26,072 nt of DNA from Acidobacteriaceae bacterium UBA1795 (GTDB taxonomy: Bacteria; Acidobacteriota; Terriglobia; Terriglobales; Acidobacteriaceae). The translations under genes were made by a program, and so were the position numbers. The notes under the pieces were generated by a model, which saw nothing but the letters and a program-made list of their open reading frames with translations, did no database searches and was not told the origin of the DNA. Below are positions 23,153 to 26,072 of this stretch, piece after piece. Each line of letters begins with the position of its first letter. The first letter of the stretch is position 1. The stretch is taken from positions 1 through 26,072 of the forward strand of contig DCFV01000082.1 of assembly GCA_002314435.1 (NCBI GenBank). The letters are read 5' to 3'.

Positions 23153-24523
23153 ATGCACTTTCGACGAACTACGTTTCTTGCCGCAGTGGGGGTAGTCTGC
23201 CTGGGGCCATGGCTGCCAGCGCAGACAACGCCGGATACGGGCGTGCTGAGCCTGAGAGACGCTGTCGTTCTGGCGCTGGAAAAGAGCCCGGATCAGCGAA
23301 TTGCGGCAGCCGACCTGGCAGAAGCGCACACCACGGCGCGCCAGTCGAGGACCACTCTTCTGCCCAGCTTGTGGTTCGACGAAACCATCACGCGTGGCAA
23401 CGATCCGGTGTACGTGTTCGGCACAAAGCTACGGCAGCAGCGCTTCACGCAGAGCGACTTTGCGCTGAACAACCTCAATCGTCCCACGCCAATCAACAAC
23501 TTCACAACCCGGCTCAGCGGAAGCTGGATGGCCTTCGACTTCTGGAAGACGGAATTCGCCATCCGGCAAGCCGACTTGCAGCAGGCTAGCGCCGCGGCGG
23601 CTTCCACGCGCACCGGGCAGGAAACGGTGCATCGCGTCGTCGCGGCGTATGAAGCCGTTCTGCTGGCGGCCCGGCAGATAGAAGTGGCGCAACATCAGGT
23701 GGAGACGGCAGAGGCCTTGCTGGCCGCCAGTAGCAGCCGCGTGGATGCGGGCATGGCCGTCGACTCCGACCGGCTCTCCGCGGCAGCGAACTTGGCTGCG
23801 CGGCAGCAGGAGCAGATCGCTGCCGAAGGTGCCCTGGCGATTGCATGGGCGGAACTCGAGCAGGCCGCAGGTGCGCCGATTCCTGAAGTTCGTCGTGCCG
23901 CGCGGCCATTTTCCGTGCAGCGGTTCACGGCCCCACCCCTGCTCGATGCCGTTACTCAGGCGTTGAATATCCGCCCAGACCGTGCCAGCCTTCTGCGGCA
24001 GCAGGAAGCGGCACACGCCGGTGTGCAGGCGGCACACTCGACCTTTGCTCCCGTCGTTAGCACATTCGGTTCATGGGAGGCGGACCGCGAATCGTTTGCG
24101 GGCTCGGGCGGCAACAATTGGATGGCCGGCGTTCAGTTGAAGATGGACATCCTGCCGATTGCGCGTCGTGAAGAGCTCGCCGTGGCGAAGACGGCCGTGC
24201 AACGCACCCAGGCCATGACAGATGCGGCCGACAACGCAATTCGGCTGGAAGTCACGCGTGCTTGGTATGCGCAGCAGACCGCTGGCCGCATGCTCGACGT
24301 GGCGCAGTCGGCCCAGGTGCAGAGCGAGGAAAGTCTGCGCATTCTGCGCAACCGCTACGACGCAGGACTGGCCACGGTAACCGATCTGCTGCATGCCGAA
24401 GATGCCGAGCGGCAAAGCACCGCGAATTACTGGCAAGCCGCTTTCCGCAACACTCTGACGTGGGCTGACCTGCGCTTTGCCATGGGCACGCTTACGGCGG
24501 ACCATCTTGAGGACCTGCAATGA
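23153..24523 (+). CDS. TolC-family outer membrane efflux protein
   Basis: A 456-residue outer-membrane channel subunit. ATG 23153 starts a Sec signal peptide (basic MHFRRTTF, then a hydrophobic stretch, cleavage near LPAQ). TTG 23141 would add only four residues. Two halves of the OEP repeat are visible: LSLRDAVVLALEKSPDQRIA and a long Ala/Gln/Glu coiled coil to about 230, then LLDAVTQALNIRPDRASLLRQ and a second coiled coil, with LRNRYDAGLATVTDLLHAEDAE near the end, a typical TolC motif. The stop overlaps the next gene's start (ATGA), so it is the first gene of a three-gene efflux operon. Confidence 0.92.
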   Translation: MHFRRTTFLAAVGVVCLGPWLPAQTTPDTGVLSLRDAVVLALEKSPDQRIAAADLAEAHTTARQSRTTLLPSLWFDETITRGNDPVYVFGTKLRQQRFTQSDFALNNLNRPTPINNFTTRLSGSWMAFDFWKTEFAIRQADLQQASAAAASTRTGQETVHRVVAAYEAVLLAARQIEVAQHQVETAEALLAASSSRVDAGMAVDSDRLSAAANLAARQQEQIAAEGALAIAWAELEQAAGAPIPEVRRAARPFSVQRFTAPPLLDAVTQALNIRPDRASLLRQQEAAHAGVQAAHSTFAPVVSTFGSWEADRESFAGSGGNNWMAGVQLKMDILPIARREELAVAKTAVQRTQAMTDAADNAIRLEVTRAWYAQQTAGRMLDVAQSAQVQSEESLRILRNRYDAGLATVTDLLHAEDAERQSTANYWQAAFRNTLTWADLRFAMGTLTADHLEDLQ

Positions 24524-25644
24524 AGACACCCGCGCTTCAACTTTATCTTCCCGCCTTGGCGTGTGGCGTGCTCTGGCTGCTTGCCGGATGTTCTCCTCAG
24601 CCGAATCCGCATGCTGCCGCGCCGGTGGTCACGGGACTCTCCGTTGCACAGGCTACGCTGGTGCAAGTGCCGGAAGGAACCACGGCTGTGGGCACTGTGC
24701 ATGCGCGCCAATCAGCCACACTTTCGGCGCAGGTGGTCGGCCGTGTCACCGCAGTGCTGGTGCACGAAGGCGACACAGTGCGTGCCGGGCAAATGCTTGT
24801 ACGCCTGGATGAGGCAGCAGCCGGAGCCGAACTGGACCGTGCCCGCGCCGGCGTTGTGGGAAGCGAACAGCAACTCGCAGCCGCGCAAACGCAGGCTGCA
24901 CTCGCTTCTTCCACGCTGGAGCGCTATAAGCAGCTGCGTGAGAATAAGAGCGTAAGCCCACAGGAATATGACGAGGTGGATCGACACGCGCAGACAGCTG
25001 CAGCTCAGGTTGAAACTGCCCGCGCACAGGTGGAAGCGGCGCGCGCAGCAGCAAGCGGAGCCAGAACAGCCTCCGGTTACACGTCTATCACCGCACCCTT
25101 CGCTGGGCTTGTCACGGGGCGTCACGTCGATCCGGGCGCGCTGGCGTCGCCTGGCATGCCGTTGGTGGATGTGGATCGTGCAGGCCCTTTGCAACTCCAT
25201 GTGAGCGTGGATGAGTCGCTGCTGCAGATGCTGCGGCTAGGCGAAGCAGTGAATGTGGACATCGCCGCGGCATCGTCTGCTCCAATCCAGGGGCGCGTGG
25301 CACAGATTGTGCCTGCGGTCGATGCAGCAAGCCGTACCTTCCTGGTAAAAATCGATCTACCCGCATCTACTGGTTTGCGCGCAGGCATGTACGGTAGCGC
25401 GCAGATCGGCACCTCCAGCCGCAACGCGCTCATGATTCTGCTGGACGCGATCGTGACGCACGGCTCACTTCAGAGTGTGTGGGTGCTCAACGAAAGAGGA
25501 ATCGCGTCTCTCCGCTATGTCACGCTGGGCAAAGCGCGGGCTGCAAATGTCGAGGTTCTATCGGGCATCAGTAACGGTGAACGTGTCGTGCTGGCCCCGG
25601 GTGACCGTGAACTCGGCGGCAGCCTCATCGAGGTCCGGCCATGA
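24520..25644 (+). CDS. RND efflux periplasmic adaptor (membrane fusion protein), lipoprotein
   Basis: A 374-residue HlyD/AcrA-type adaptor bridging the pump and TolC. The signal peptide ends in the lipobox WLLAGC, so C24 anchors it to the membrane. The first lipoyl half (ATLSAQVVGRVTAVLVHEG then GQMLVRLDEAA, about 67-105) leads into an Ala/Gln-rich alpha-hairpin at about 110-185, and the second half follows (SITAPFAGLVTGRHVDPGALASPGMPL). A beta-barrel and membrane-proximal domain complete it (VPAVDAASRTFLVKIDLP, GMYGSAQI). It overlaps its neighbours by four bases at both ends (ATGA), showing tight translational coupling. Confidence 0.93.
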   Translation: MKTPALQLYLPALACGVLWLLAGCSPQPNPHAAAPVVTGLSVAQATLVQVPEGTTAVGTVHARQSATLSAQVVGRVTAVLVHEGDTVRAGQMLVRLDEAAAGAELDRARAGVVGSEQQLAAAQTQAALASSTLERYKQLRENKSVSPQEYDEVDRHAQTAAAQVETARAQVEAARAAASGARTASGYTSITAPFAGLVTGRHVDPGALASPGMPLVDVDRAGPLQLHVSVDESLLQMLRLGEAVNVDIAAASSAPIQGRVAQIVPAVDAASRTFLVKIDLPASTGLRAGMYGSAQIGTSSRNALMILLDAIVTHGSLQSVWVLNERGIASLRYVTLGKARAANVEVLSGISNGERVVLAPGDRELGGSLIEVRP

Positions 25645-26072
25645 GTCAGTCGCGCGGCATCGCTGGCCGCGTAGCAAGCGCATTCATTCATTCCCGGCTC
25701 ACGCCGCTCATCGTGGTGGCATCCCTCGCGCTCGGTTTGGGCGCGGTGATGCTCATTCCGCGTGAAGAAGAGCCGCAAATTGTAGTGCCCATGCTCGACG
25801 TCACGACCTCGATGCCTGGTGCTTCGCCCTCCGAGGTAGAGCAACGCGTCAGCATCCCGATCGAAAAGCTTCTGCGCGAACTGCCCGGCGTGGAGTATGT
25901 CTATTCGACATCGAGCCCCGGATCGAGCCTTGTCATTGCGCGCTTTCTCGTAGGCGTTCCTCAAGACGAAGCCCTGGTGCGCGTCTACAGCAAGCTCTAT
26001 TCGAATACCGACCGCTTGCCGCAAGGCGCATCGCAGCCGATGATCAAGGCGCGCTCGATCGACGATGTCCCC
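25641..26072 (+). CDS. RND efflux pump permease, N-terminal part (3' end outside window)
   Basis: The first 144 codons of a large inner-membrane proton-driven pump run off the right edge without a stop. The start ATG 25641 overlaps the adaptor's TGA. After a short cytoplasmic helix comes the first membrane span (about 20-41, LTPLIVVASLALGLGAVMLIP), then REEEPQIVVPMLDV and TSMPGASPSEVEQRVSIPIEKLLRELPGVEYVYS, the opening of the first porter domain. EEEPQI at this place is typical of the HAE/AcrB-related group. The transported compounds cannot be inferred. About 900 further residues are expected outside the window. Confidence 0.93.
   Translation, partial: MSQSRGIAGRVASAFIHSRLTPLIVVASLALGLGAVMLIPREEEPQIVVPMLDVTTSMPGASPSEVEQRVSIPIEKLLRELPGVEYVYSTSSPGSSLVIARFLVGVPQDEALVRVYSKLYSNTDRLPQGASQPMIKARSIDDVP

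Noticed and set aside
1..26072. Mobile element, prophage, CRISPR array, tRNA or rRNA, defence island
   Set aside because: No transposase, integrase, direct-repeat array, cloverleaf or known defence gene was seen. Gene content is housekeeping, carbohydrate and envelope functions.

Overview
The window looks like ordinary chromosome from a Gram-negative bacterium of moderately high GC, most probably an acidobacterium of the Terriglobia/Acidobacteriaceae type. The Gram-negative call rests on LpxC, a TonB-family protein, a TolC/MFP/RND tripartite pump and several lipoproteins. The phylum is inferred from the style of the proteins: secreted glycoside hydrolases, Tat-exported enzymes, an ECF sigma factor followed by tiny membrane proteins, and a TPR protein fused to a glycosyltransferase. 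No database search was run.

Layout, left to right. (1) Bases 1-372 hold the 3' end of an unrecognised gene, followed by a hairpin terminator. (2) Bases 483-4499 hold a co-directional cluster: an exported GH29 alpha-L-fucosidase, a Tat-exported GH32 fructosidase broken by a one-base frameshift, and an orphan oligopeptide-type ABC ATPase. (3) Bases 4511-9776 hold an exported FKBP prolyl isomerase, a TauE/SafE permease, an M20 metallopeptidase, LpxC and a Tat-exported beta-propeller lactonase. (4) Bases 9854-14094 hold a hot-dog thioesterase, a TonB-family protein and a large exported GH3 glycosidase with a PA14 insertion. (5) Bases 14325-15573 hold an ECF sigma operon with overlapping genes: the sigma factor, a 73-residue single-span protein and a four-span membrane protein. 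(6) Bases 15581-20691 hold a Gfo/Idh/MocA oxidoreductase without a conventional start codon, a 74-residue protein overlapping it, folK, tgt, and a TPR-glycosyltransferase gene that is also frameshifted. (7) Bases 20795-26072 hold an HSL-type alpha/beta hydrolase, a glycine-zipper lipoprotein, and the TolC-MFP-RND efflux operon, which runs off the right edge.

Themes. Sugar processing is prominent (GH29, GH32, GH3, lactonase, Gfo/Idh, TonB), with envelope work alongside (LpxC, FKBP, lipoprotein, efflux). All six tail-to-tail gene junctions are very tight, with gaps of 27 bases or less or with overlap, and I see no hairpin terminator in any of them. The clear terminators lie in larger gaps. I found no transposon, phage, CRISPR array, RNA gene or defence island.

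The points most worth a second look are the ECF sigma module with its non-standard candidate anti-sigma protein, the apparent AUA start of the oxidoreductase behind a small overlapping gene, the two frameshifts, the 68-base antisense overlap between tgt and the TPR gene, and the duplicated motif flanking the glycine zipper in the lipoprotein. The two frameshifts and the missing start codon may share one dull explanation, base-level sequence errors, and this should be excluded first.
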